Source: Scleromitrula shiraiana
Taxonomy: Eukaryota > Ascomycota > Leotiomycetes > Helotiales > Sclerotiniaceae
DNA: 64,000 bases
Direction: 5' to 3'
Assembly: GCA_028455995.1 (NCBI GenBank)
Contig: JABELC010000005.1
Coordinates: forward strand, 2,294,001-2,358,000
The notes under the pieces were generated by a model. That model searched no databases. It saw only the letters and a program-made list of their open reading frames with translations, and had not been told where the DNA came from. Below are positions 13,039 through 23,988 of this stretch, in pieces (position 1 is the stretch's first letter; each line of letters begins with the position of its first letter). The translations under genes were made by a program, and so were the position numbers.

Positions 13039-13637
13039 GGTTGATTAGGCGACGATTCAAAATAAATTCGTGAATTGATTATTGATATGCATTGATAACA
13101 ATGACGGTGATATCGAACCACTTGAAGTGCAACGAGTTTCTTAAGAAAGGTATAGATTTCAATTAAAAGTTTATTAAGTAAGATAGAAGAAGTATAGAAG
13201 AAGTATTTAGAAAGGTAATGATTATTGAAAGTGTATATAATTTCTTGAGATGAATATAATTCAATGTTCTTGATGAAAGTTGACCATACTGTTTGTGCTG
13301 GGATGGTATTGTATGTGGGCATGTGGGGTAGTGGTGGATGTTTCGTTTGAATGAAAATTATGTGGTGACGTATCGGATCGGAACTACTATAGCTCCGAAA
13401 TTGATGGCGTTGAAACGGCTTTGGAGTTAGTTTGAGATTCAAGTCTAGAATAGCTGAACAACTCGTGAGAATATATGATTAAAGATAATGATAAGTAATT
13501 AAATAATTGATTAGAACTTTTTTTCTATGTTCAATATACTCACTATATTTGATTCTTAATCAATTGTTTTCCATTTCCCCTTTCTTACTTCGCAAATCAA
13601 ACCAACAACATCTTCGAGAGCTTCTACTCCAACGATC
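13039..13637. other. Divergent promoter region
   Basis: This 0.6-kb spacer separates the divergent RING/TRAF and SNARE genes and must hold both promoters. It is A/T-rich, and no specific factor site stands out. Confidence 0.55.
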
Positions 13638-14608
13638 ATGGCGACTAACCCCAACCAATACTTCCTACTTGCGGATCATATAAAACTCTCTCTATTAGAA
13701 AGACAGCGTGCTATCTCTTTAAACCTGGAACCTACATCTCAAGATGGACATATTTCCCGATCATTAGAATCCCTAAGAGAAGGGTTAGAAAGCATTACAA
13801 ATGAACGAATACGACTGCATGAAGCTGGAGAGACATCGTATGTTGTGCCCAATCCCCAACGACATTTCTCGATACACCACATCTATTCCGTGGCATAATT
13901 CTTTCCACACATACATATACACATACACACAAGCTAACCAAAACCGCTCTCTCTCACAGCTCCTCTCTAACCCTCCAAGAAACCGAATATACCCTCCGAA
14001 CCCAATACGACGACCTAGCATCCCAATTCCTCGGCCACCCTACCTCCAGCACCGCCTCGACTCTCACCCACCCAAACGACCCCTCCCTCTCCACCGATTT
14101 CGCGCGAGCCTCCGAACGCCCCGGTATAACATCCACCTCATCATTTCTGAAAAAGTCCCTCCGAAATAGCTCTTCCAACCCGTCCGCCCCATCCCCCAAA
14201 TCCGTCCGATTTAGCGACAATCCCTCGATCCAAGAAGATAGCAATCGAGCGGCCTTATTCCCCTACCGCGACGACCCATCCGGACCACCCGATCAATCGC
14301 ATCTCGATAATCAGCAAATCCACGCATATCACTCGCAGGTACTTGCTGAGCAGGATGAGGCGCTAGATCGATTAGGAGAGAGTATTGGGAGACAGAGAGA
14401 ATTGAGTATTCAGATTGGGGATGAACTGGATGAACATGTTCAGATGTTGGATGAGGTTGATGGGGTTGTGGATCGGCATCAGGGTCGGTTGGATAAAGCG
14501 AGGAAGAATCTGGGGACGGTGGCTAGAAAGGCGAAGGATAATATGCAGATGACGGTTATTTTGATTTTGATCATTATTTTGGTTTTGTTGATTATTATTT
14601 TGAAATGA
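13638..14608 (+). CDS. syn8: Syn8-type Qc-SNARE (syntaxin 8-like)
   Basis: Two exons (13638-13837, 13960-14608) join in phase to 282 residues; the intron begins GTATGT and ends CACAG. The N-terminus (YFLLADHIKLSLLERQRA) is helical. A disordered Ser/Pro region follows, then a SNARE coil running from about HSQVLAEQDEALDRLGESIG to the membrane, with the central Gln in the stretch DELDEHVQMLDEVD. A single C-terminal anchor of about 18 hydrophobic residues (ILILIIILVLLIIIL) ends the protein, as in tail-anchored SNAREs. This layout matches fungal Syn8/syntaxin-8 endosomal t-SNAREs. Assignment within the Tlg1/Syn8/Vam7 group is from the overall pattern and could be refined by alignment. Confidence 0.8.
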
Positions 14609-15457
14609 GGGGATTTTGGTGGGTTGGGATGGGATGGGATGGGATGGGATGATATGATTGTATGGAACGGGATGGGTTAAGGTGGAATAGGATGGGATGG
14701 GATATGATGAAAGGGTATTGGGAGGAATTAATCGATACTTTGAACATTAGCTAGGTCAATGGAGTTTGGAGTGATGGGACAGAAGAAGTGATTGATATCT
14801 ATGTAGATTTAGTATTTTTATATTTTCCTTTCACAGCACATTTCCTAGTATAACATCGTTGGAACTCGAGATATTCATTACAATAGACTCTGTGGATGAT
14901 GGAGCTATTAAAACATCGGGTGTTCTTATTCTATCACACATTGTATGGAGTCACATTCGTCAAAGGAAGTAAATTTTGAAGGCCGTAGAAAGAAAACGAT
15001 TAATTCTTTTTATCATTTCATACTTGAAATTCCTATCCTATCCTGTCCTATCCGATGCCAATTCCATACATATCATAATACAATTCCCCTCATCTCTACT
15101 ACCCACCCACTCATTCGTTCACTCACTCGCCATCCTCCTATTCCAACCCACTGCTCTGACTAGTGCCCTTCCTAATCACGTATACAAATCAGTATAAGTC
15201 TCTTCTCTTCTTTCATCAAAACACAACACAGCACAACAAAGCATCTCTCAAACCCTCAACACCATACAAACAAACACCTCACCCAACCCCCTCTCCCCCT
15301 CTCCCCCTCCTCGTCCACTCAACCAACCAACCCACCAAAAAAACAGAAAAAACCTCTCACCAAAAAGCAAAGCAAAGCAAAGCAAAGCAAAGCAAAGCAA
15401 AGCAAATCAAATCTCGAATCTCAAAAAACAGACAACTCGCAAGGAACTCGGGCTCTC
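14609..15457. other. Repeat-bearing intergenic spacer
   Basis: This spacer holds a short GGGAT run (14626-14650, five copies) and a perfect AAAGC run (15364-15403, eight copies). It includes the 3' regions of the SNARE gene and the following minus-strand gene. No gene is seen. Confidence 0.6.
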
Positions 15458-16105
15458 TCACTTATGTTTCTCCTCAGCGGCATTCTCCGTCTTCCGCTGT
15501 AACTCTTTGATTCCCTCGGCCGAGTGATCGGAGTGTTCGTGGCGGTCTGCTTGGATCTGTTTTATTCATCGTTAGCTCAGATTCATATCCATATTCATAT
15601 CCATATTCGATATTCGATATTCAGAATCTAAAGGGATCTATTTTCGAGAGAAAGATGGATGGCGGATATGAGAGAAAAGAAAAGAAAAGAAAATAACATA
15701 CAGCCTCCTCGCTATCACTCGCCAACTCCGGTTTCCAATGACCCTTCCCCTCCTTCTGTTTCGCAAGTTGATCTTGCTTGTGTGATTCATTGTGGGCTGC
15801 TTGGTTCGGGTTATCTGTTTTATATTTTCGTTAATTGGTCTGTACTCTTTCTTTTCTTTCATCTCGTCTTAGATGTATAAGTAGGAAGAGATATAGAGAA
15901 TGAAAGGACATAGATAGGTATATAGGTAATTGGAATTGGAATTGGAATTGGAAGTTAAAAACAAGTCAAGAGGGGAAAAGAACATACTTCTATCACTCTC
16001 CTTAAGAGCCCTCATACTAGAGACTGCGAATGCTCTTCTTGGGACCATTGATGATCGAGTGGCAGGAGCTGCAATGGCTCTGAATGATGCGCGGAGGAAT
16101 GCCAT
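15458..16105 (-). CDS. Small mitochondrial-type protein, unknown function
   Basis: Three exons (16105-15988, 15814-15702, 15556-15458) join in phase to 109 residues. The N-terminus MAFLRASFRAIAAPATR is rich in Arg, Ala and Ser without acidic residues, a typical mitochondrial presequence. The mature part is short, hydrophilic and highly charged, with the stretch KEGKGHWKPELASDSEEA and a Lys/Glu-rich end. I do not recognise a named family; fungi have several small soluble mitochondrial proteins of this kind. All three exons read in one frame with GTATGT donors and CAG acceptors, which supports a real gene. The 173-nt first intron is long for this window. Confidence 0.7.
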
Positions 16106-16773
16106 TTTGTTTGTTTGGTAGAGTTCTGTTTGGTTTGGTCGTTAGTATATCTTTTCCTTTCTCTCTTCTTTTCTTATGTTTGCTCCGTAGGGTATGGTAT
16201 GGTATGTAAGTGAGCGAGTAAACAGACAAGTAAATTCACCTAAAAGTATTTAAATCGATCAATTGATTCTAGTGGTAAATATTCAATTCGATGGTAGAAT
16301 GTAAATGTTGTCGTTGATGTCAATGAAAATAAAATATAGAACACAATAGGATAGAATTAACTTTTACAAATCTTCCAAGTAAGTATAGTATAGTATAGTA
16401 CAGTATAGTATAGCATATAGAAAACTCAAATAGCCAACAACCCCCCAATTAACTCAACCTACTCCTCCTCTCCTAACCTAATTTCTACTACGTAACCAAC
16501 GCAACCAAGACCAAGGCAATTGAAGCTCCCAAGTAAGTACCAAGCGGGCAAGCTCCCTTCCCTTCCAGCTGGCTAACCTCGGATCGACATTCAAACGAAC
16601 TACGTCATTCCCATCCCGCTTCATCGAAAATTACATAATCAATAAATATCCGACTCTAAATAAACACCCCATTAAATTCTTATTCTCACCCCCGACTTAG
16701 GGGCCTCCGGCTTCACATAATACCAGCCTAAACCCCCAGGCCCAAAACCCCCCACTCCAGTCTTCCAAGGTCC

Positions 16774-16818
16774 AAGGCAAGCAAGGCAAGCAAGGCAAGC
16801 AAGGCAAGCAAGCAAGCA
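16774..16818. repeat. AAGGCAAGC / AAGC repeat
   Basis: Four copies of the 9-mer AAGGCAAGC run directly into further AAGC units. Confidence 0.85.
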
Positions 16819-16964
16819 ACCCCTAAAAACCTGCTAAACCCAACTCCGAAACACACCCTCCCCTCCCTCCACCCATCAGATCTTTTTACTTTTCCCGCCA
16901 GCCAGCCACCCGCCCTTAAAAGAGTCGGACGTAGAAACTAAGGTTGCACGAAACATATGCAGTA

Positions 16965-17054
16965 CTAACACTGACACTAACACTAACACTGACACTAACA
17001 CTGACACTAACACTGACACTGACACTAACACTGACACTGACACTGACACTGACA
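16965..17054. repeat. 15-unit CTRACA hexamer array
   Basis: Fifteen hexamers alternate irregularly between CTAACA and CTGACA. The only variation is A/G at the third base, a mixed-variant array. Confidence 0.9.
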
Positions 17055-17140
17055 TATCATACATATATACCATACCATACCCCAAGTGTTTCAATCAATG
17101 TTCTTACTCCGTAAATACTGAGACTTTGAGTTGAGTTGAG

Positions 17141-17178
17141 AGGAGAAGAGAGGAGAAGAGAGGAGAAGAGAGGAGAGG
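17141..17178. repeat. Purine-only AGGAGAAGAG repeat
   Basis: Three perfect copies of the 10-mer AGGAGAAGAG continue into a longer G/A-only tract reaching about 17200. Such tracts can form triplex structures. Confidence 0.85.
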
Positions 17179-17238
17179 AAAGGAGAGGGGAGGAGGGGGG
17201 ATGGAACACAGCGAGCATAGCCACTTACTTTTCAATTG

Positions 17239-17330
17239 ACAGACTACCGGTACCGGTACTGGTACTGGTACTGGTACTGGTACTGGTACTGGTACTGGTA
17301 CTGGTACTGGTAGTGGTACTGGTAGTCTGT
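17239..17330. repeat. GGTACT array capped by inverted repeat
   Basis: About twelve GGTACT-type hexamers (first unit GGTACC, one GGTAGT variant near the end) are bracketed by ACAGACTACC at 17239-17248 and its exact complement GGTAGTCTGT at 17321-17330. Confidence 0.85.
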
Positions 17331-17385
17331 GGTGTGGTATGTACATTGCGGTATGTTATTTTGTGGTGTTATGGAGGCGAGCTAT

Positions 17386-17409
17386 ATAGATAGATAGATA
17401 GATAGATAG
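17386..17409. repeat. TAGA microsatellite
   Basis: About six ATAG/TAGA units. A degenerate run of ATTCA, GTTCA and GATCA pentamers follows to about 17466. Confidence 0.85.
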
Positions 17410-17533
17410 TACTTGAATCAATTCAATTCAATTCAGTTCAGATCAGATCAGTTCAGTTCAGATCAGAACAGATATATCATACCTCTAGCATCTCATCGTA
17501 CCGGGTGTTTATGAGCGGTGACCAAACCATATC

Positions 17534-17577
17534 ACTCACTCACTCACTCACTCACTCACTCACTCACTCACTCACTC
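17534..17577. repeat. ACTC microsatellite
   Basis: Eleven perfect tandem copies of ACTC. Confidence 0.9.
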
Positions 17578-18054
17578 TCATATACTCACTCATCCATCCA
17601 CAAATGCCCAAATTAGATCCAAGCCAGCAGTAAAGCGCAATCAAACCACTCGTTCGCTGTGCTCAAGATATAAAGATACATCGTATATATGGCATTATAG
17701 AAAGTATTGCTGGTATCTATAGTGCTTGGGTAGTGATTGTATATAGGGAGGGTAAGAAGCCCAAGAGTAAACTGTACTGTACAGTAAATGGGATACGATA
17801 GGATATAATAGATATGATTTGTTAGATAGTATATAAATACATCATTATTATCATCATCATCATCATCATCATCAGTATTATTATTATTATAATACTATAA
17901 TTATAATACCATAATTAAATATAGAAATATCCAGTTTATTTGACTAATTATACATATAATACATAATAAGATATAATAATAAACGTGTATTCTATACATA
18001 TATAAAGAAGCGAATAGGATATCGATAGAGACAATGATTGATTGATTGATTAAA

Positions 18055-18131
18055 TGATATGATATGATATGATATGATATATTATGATATAATATGATAT
18101 AATATGATATAATATGATATATTATGATATG
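18055..18131. repeat. GATAT/AATAT pentamer repeat
   Basis: An array of GATAT units with interspersed AATAT and TATT variants, entirely A/T apart from single G residues. Confidence 0.85.
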
Positions 18132-19315
18132 GTGCCTACCGGTTATATATGGACACATAAGGGATATCCACCATCGACAACATGAAACACGACACCTAAT
18201 GCCCATAAGACATATACATACATACATACATACATACCAGCACATTCACACATAGCACGTTATTGAAGACCAAAAAGCGAAAGAGTAGAAGTGAGAATTC
18301 CAAGATTTATTTTAATAAGTGAAAGATTCATGCCCATATATTGCCAAAAGATATCACTCCTTCCAATCACACTATATATAACCAAAACCAGCCCATCCTC
18401 CATCCAACCATCCATCCGTACAGTATAAGATAGAGAGATATTGCTTGTAATATAGTAGACAGAGCAAAGTCAAAGCAAAGCAATGTTATAATAAGACGTT
18501 TGTACCAAAGGCCAAGACCACCCCCAAAAGAAATTTGATCCATGATGCCCAATTCTTGATATCATCCCATATCACAAAATAAGATCGCCTCGCCCCCAAG
18601 CCAGCCAGCCAAAAGATATATGATAATGACATTGGACCGAATATATGTGACCAAACGCAAGGTAAAAAATGCACCCGTATGATCAACCACCCAAAAGCAA
18701 CCCAAAATACCAACACCAAGTTGCAAGAGCGCTCAACATACAAAAGCAGCGCATACCTTGCTCACCAACCAACACCCAAGGACCTAATACTAAGAGATTG
18801 AGAGAAATCTTTATCCGTCCATGTACCCGAAAATGAAACACCAGTGAACCTTTGTCTCCAATGACAGAAAAAGAAACTCGTTCTATGTAAAACTTTGGAA
18901 AGATATATCTTTTTCGTAGACCATATGAAGTCGCCGCTTCAAGTTCCCACCCTTATTAAACAAATGCTATCCCAAACACCGTCACAAAAAAATATGCATG
19001 CGCGCTCAAAATCAACCCAACATAGTGGGGAAAACACCATCTCCAATTAATTAGACAGAGGTATCGATATCTTGACATCGCGCCATTACTATCTCAAGGA
19101 ATTTAGTGAAAAGGGATTTGATCGGAAATTTATACAAGAGAATATTCGTTGAGGTGATATTTGTTGTGAGCCGTTACCGGGAAAATCGATTTTGGTCGGA
19201 GAGGGGTAGTACCCGCCAGGATGAAAGTTGATAAAGAGATACGAAAACAATTCAATGCGAAGTTAAGAAAACCAAATATGCTTAAGGAGAGTGAAAGCAG
19301 AAGCAATGATGAGGT

Positions 19316-19909
19316 CTACCAACGACGACCCATTGATTGTTGTTGTTGTTGTTGTTGTTGATGTTGATGCATCCTGGCGGGCGATACCGAAGTTGGTGGA
19401 CTCGATAATCCATCGTTTGGGTTTACGATAGGAATTGCGTTTCTAATGCGGGTAGCCGCTGGTTGATGCATCTTTAATGTGGCTACATTAAAACCAGAAA
19501 CAACAAATTGATGTGAGTTGGAATTGAGAGTGAAGTTTGTCAAGTTGGCATCAGGCGATAGGTTTACCTGGGTCGATTGTGGCGAACCGGATGGTGACCC
19601 ACTCGACAGCGAAGAGCGATCCGAAGAAGAGGAATTAATTGACACCATATCACTCTCCGTTAAAAGGTTTGGACAAAATTCCGCATCATCTTCTAAATCG
19701 AATGATCTTGCCAAATCAAATCTTTGACGATAACTCACGATAGCAGCGGCTTCTTCTTCTCTCTTGGCGATCTTGTTGAATTGTTTGTTGTTATGATTGT
19801 TTTGTGGTAAGCGGGCATTTCTACGTGATCGATTGTGTACCGTCCCTGATTGAGGATTTGCGGGAGTAGGATGCTGATGAGCATTGTAATTGTGATAGTA
19901 AGAAGACAT
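19316..19909 (-). CDS. Low-complexity conserved-type protein, unknown function
   Basis: An intronless 197-residue protein rich in Asn, Ser, Gln and His. The middle has an ordered-looking stretch (AAAIVSYRQRFDLARSFDLE, then DDAEFCPNLL) followed by a Ser-rich segment (SSSSDRSSLSSGSPSGSP). The C-terminal half has KMHQPAATRIRNAIPIVNP, SPPTSVSPARM and a final GRRW. A run of nine glutamines near the C-terminus is encoded by a TTG array (complement) at 19335-19361. The motif blocks separated by homopolymer tracts resemble a family of uncharacterised filamentous-fungal proteins as I recall it; no function is known to me. The gene faces a 5.5-kb gene-free upstream region, suggesting a long leader or extended regulation. 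Confidence 0.7.
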   Translation of the reverse strand: MSSYYHNYNAHQHPTPANPQSGTVHNRSRRNARLPQNNHNNKQFNKIAKREEEAAAIVSYRQRFDLARSFDLEDDAEFCPNLLTESDMVSINSSSSDRSSLSSGSPSGSPQSTQVNLSPDANLTNFTLNSNSHQFVVSGFNVATLKMHQPAATRIRNAIPIVNPNDGLSSPPTSVSPARMHQHQQQQQQQQSMGRRW

Positions 19910-20884
19910 TATCGGCTCATATATTTTGTTGAAATGGAATTATTGAATGATTGATGAGTTGATGAGTTGATGAGTTGATTGATGAATGTTAAGTATTGCA
20001 GGAGTGGGGGAATATCGATCGGTACTGGAATTGAAGTGTGGGTGGTTGAAAGATTTGTGGTGTGTATGTTGTGTTTTGAAATAGTGACCCGACGGTAAGG
20101 CTTTATGAGCAACAAAGGAACTTATTTGAGTGTCTCTTGATGATAATAATGATGATGATAATGATGATGATGAAATCTAAGTATGATATTGTATCAATAG
20201 AATTGAAGGATGATCAAGGTATTTATGATTGAAGAATAGATTTATTAATGTTTTTAATAGTGTTTTGTTCAAAGTGTGTATATTTTTTTTGGTAATGGAA
20301 GGTATTTTTTTTTTTTTTTGGTTTTTCTTTTTAAGGAAGAGGAAAGTTAAGTAAGTTGAGAGAAAAAGGATTTTGAAATTCAAAGGTTTTTGTTAATGAA
20401 ATGTAAAGTGGGAGAGACGAGTTAACTAATAAGATAGATAGATGAGTTTAATGGCTGGGGCCAAAGGAGGGGAGGGAGAAAAGAAAGGATTGGAAAGAAA
20501 CCAGTGGCGAAAGTTACACTAACATATGCACTAATCCAAATAGCGCTTAATACAAATTTTAATTTAGATATATTATAGGTTGAATTAGCGAAGGGGCTTA
20601 GGTTGACTATTTTCGGTTTAGTCTTATAGAATTATTGATCATCATTTGATGCAAAAATTATCAAAGTTCCCCCCCTCCCCTTCCCCCGTTACAAAAAGTT
20701 TGATCTTTTTGGATCTTTTGGATCTTTTGGATCTTTTGGTACTTTTTGGTACTTTTTAAAATCTTTTTGATCTCTTTGAGTCTCTTTTATGTGTTTATGT
20801 GTTTCATTAGATGAATACCGGAGACTATCTAGTTTAGGTCATCCGTAATTTTACTTACATTTCAAGTACTATAGGGCTTTACAA

Positions 20885-20885
20885 T

Positions 20886-20944
<59 letters not shown>
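20885..20944. repeat. TTTA microsatellite, 15 copies
   Basis: Fifteen perfect TTTA units over 60 bp, one of the longest perfect microsatellites in the window. Confidence 0.9.
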
Positions 20945-21120
20945 TTAGTCTTGTAATAATAATTCGAATTCTACTATAGCCTTTCTACTATGTAGTACCG
21001 GAGCACTAGTCAGTTAGAATTCGAATCTCGTTGATTCCGACCGGTATATTGACCATTGGAATTGAAATTGAAATACTAATGAAATAATGAAATTCAATCG
21101 AGGTCTGGTCTGGTTCGGAT

Positions 21121-21174
21121 CTCCATCTCCATCTCCATCTCCATCTCCAGCTCTAGCTCTAGCTCTAGCTCTAG
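21121..21174. repeat. CTCCAT then CTCTAG hexamers
   Basis: Four CTCCAT units switch directly into four units of the palindrome-like hexamer AGCTCT/CTCTAG. Confidence 0.85.
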
Positions 21175-21398
21175 ATAACTTCGAGGGGTAATATTGAACG
21201 TAGTGTATGAACTTTAATTAAAGAATAAAAGACAGTGAGATTTTTCAAAATCGAATCTTATAATTCCCACCTTAATTCCCCAACTATTTCCCATTCATTC
21301 TCACCCATTCTCTCAAACTCAATTACATTTTCAAAGGCATGAAATTGATTTCCATATATTTTTTAATATTGAAATTTGACAATAGGACTATAATATAC

Positions 21399-21486
21399 TA
21401 TCTATCTATCTATCTATCTATGTATAATCTATCTATGTATAATCTATCTATGTATAATCTATCTATGTATAATCTATCTATGTATA
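21399..21486. repeat. CTAT array passing into a 15-bp minisatellite
   Basis: A CTAT microsatellite becomes about four tandem copies of the 15-mer CTATGTATAATCTAT. The minisatellite unit itself contains CTAT remnants. Confidence 0.85.
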
Positions 21487-22246
21487 TAATTTTCCGATAA
21501 TTGAATTTAATATCTTTACTTATTATTTTCATTTTCATCATGAAGACTTGATGAAGTATACCTACTGTATGTAGTAGTATGTATGTATGTATGAAATCTA
21601 ATATTAGATCACATAGTATTTATCCCTTGTTTTATTTCCATCAAAGCATATGTATGAAGATAAATAAGGTCTACTCGAAAGCTTCAAGATTCTGCGCAAC
21701 GAGTTTCAATGGTAATCAATCAAATCTGCAGTCCCGCCAACCCTCGAACGTTCAATCAAAATAACCTACCGAACCTACCATCCATTCATACATTACTACA
21801 TTAACATCCGTAAATAAAATAAAATCTGTAGCCAGGGAACAATTAGCGAAGACTTGACCAGGGTGGTAGGGAAAGAATAGTCGTACAGCGCCGACGGCGG
21901 TTTTATCTCACTCGATTACAACCAACCAGAAGCTCGAGATGAGGGAGGAGAGGAGGGTTGTACGGACGCGGGATGGGATGATGAGTGGTATGGAAGGCAC
22001 AGTAAGAAGGTTATGTGTGTGGGTGTGGGTGGTTGTTCCAGATTTGAGTATATACTTTATTATTCTTATCCTGTCAGGACAGACAGATACAGGATAGGAC
22101 AGGGTCTGTTGTGTACGTACATGATATGGTACTGTCCTGTATAGTCCTGTATGTCCTTACGATTCTGGATGGATGATCTACAGAGTGAGTGCCGCGATAC
22201 TTCTCCATACTCCATAGTTCTATTCCCTCCATAACCCATACTCGTA

Positions 22247-22279
22247 GCACTGTATGAGCACTGTATGAGCACTGTATGA
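22247..22279. repeat. 11-bp GCACTGTATGA triplication
   Basis: Three perfect tandem copies of GCACTGTATGA. Confidence 0.9.
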
Positions 22280-22352
22280 GCGTATCCCATTTCTCTATAG
22301 CTATTCAACACACAACAGTACCAACTCATTCATACATACATACATAAAACCC

Positions 22353-22390
22353 CATCACCATCACCATCACCATCACCATCACCGTCACCG
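22353..22390. repeat. ATCACC/GTCACC repeat
   Basis: About six ATCACC-type hexamers, the last two with GTC in place of ATC, followed by a few CAT triplets. Confidence 0.85.
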
Positions 22391-22759
22391 TCATCATCAT
22401 AATATACACAGTACAATACAGTACAGCGCCACACGCGCATCCATTCATTTCCATCAACTGATGCCATCTCATCCTATCCCCATAAAATTGTAAATGCTGT
22501 CTGTACTCGCCAATCTCCGTCCCTCCACTTATTTATTCCTCTGCAAAAGATATGCTTACTTCAGGCTTCAGGCTTCAGCCACCGCCTATTTACCACCCTA
22601 CCATTCCATCACCTAACTAGGTATCGTAACTATCAAGCCCGTTAAATGCGTGATTGATCATATCATCAACTCCGTTCATTCTTCGATTCTCACGACAGTT
22701 CTCACGATTGAATTCACGATTGAATTCATTCCTGAAATTTCTTACTTTGATCAGACCGC

Positions 22760-22760
<1 letters not shown>

Positions 22761-22792
<32 letters not shown>
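22761..22792. repeat. GATT microsatellite
   Basis: Eight GATT units. Confidence 0.9.
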
Positions 22793-23852
22793 AAAGTACA
22801 TACAGTACAATATCCAAAGACCCTTCTTTCCCTTCTCTTCCCTTCCCTTCCTCTATGCACAATACATACATACATACATATATACATACGCGGGTCATCT
22901 ACTCTACTCTACTCTACTCTGCTCTACTCAACCATGCACGCACTCAGATAAGACCCCTCTATCCCAAATCCCAAAATCCAAATGCCATCCCCCCATACAT
23001 AACAACTTACTTACTTACTTACTCACTTACTTGCTATACAAAAACCGCACTACACCGTAAAATATCCATCCATCCATCCACATATACTCCAGCGGCAGCG
23101 CACCCCACGCCCGTCACCCACGGATAGATCTACTGTGCAACAATCTGCGGGCGACTGAGGCGCGCTTACTCCCGATTCCTAGGTACCGCGTGCATCAATC
23201 TATCTACTCCGTAGTATGGATGGGGATATGGAGTTTCTTTCTATGCTATTTCTTATTTTCTATTTTCTGGATTCGCTTGACCTCAACTCCGTGCTGGTTG
23301 TATGTAAGTAAATAAGTAAGTAAATAATATCTAAGTATAGCTACTGTACTGTACTGTACTGTACTGTATTTATCTCGAATTCAAATGCCATGCGTCTCCT
23401 GCACGCACGCACGCACGGAAATTCCTAGGTCTGGGTAGGATAGATATTTATCTATTTATCTATCTATCTATCTATCTGCAATAGTAGATCTAGATGCTAA
23501 TTCGGATAACACGGGGCCCATGGGGGGTGGTTTGACTTTGTATTGGTTTGTTGGTTTGTTTTTTGTTTGTTTGTGTGTTTGTATGTATGTATGTATGTGA
23601 TGTGCATCTAAATGTGGAGAAGAGGCATAAGAGAAGAGGCCCGGCCATCCATCCATCCATCCATTCATTCATCCATCCATTCATTCATTCATCCATTCAT
23701 TTATGGGGAAAGAATAGAAAGAAAGAAAGAAAGAAAGAAAGCGAACAGGCCTCATCCAAGCCTAAACGTTTCAATGGAAAGAGAGTTTATGCATATCTAG
23801 GTATGTAGATGTGTGTGATGGAATAGCGGTGTACGATTCATTTGTTCGATCA

Positions 23853-23896
23853 ATTGGAATTGGAATTGGAATTGGAATTAGAATTGGAATTGGAGT
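23853..23896. repeat. GGAATT hexamer repeat
   Basis: About seven GGAATT units with one A/G substitution. The unit resembles the shorter GGAATT run at 15931-15952. Confidence 0.85.
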
Positions 23897-23943
23897 TAGA
23901 TCTACTTACTGTATTATAATGGATGAAACTTTTTATACTTTTT

Positions 23944-23988
23944 ATATTTTCTATATTTTCTATATTTTCTATATTTTCTATATTTTCT
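23944..23988. repeat. TATTTTCTA 9-bp tandem repeat
   Basis: Five perfect copies of the 9-mer TATTTTCTA. Confidence 0.9.

Larger units (their letters stand above)
16106..19315. other. Microsatellite-rich intergenic region
   Basis: No gene is recognisable in 3.2 kb. Long open frames at 16876-17094 and 17104-17393 merely translate the simple repeats and are not credible genes. At least seven distinct arrays occur here, listed separately. The part nearest 19315 probably holds the 3' region of the next gene. Confidence 0.6.

Noticed and set aside
16876..17393. Open frames coding Val/Ser and Pro/Val runs
   Set aside because: They are translations of the CTRACA and GGTACT arrays, long only because the repeats lack stop codons.
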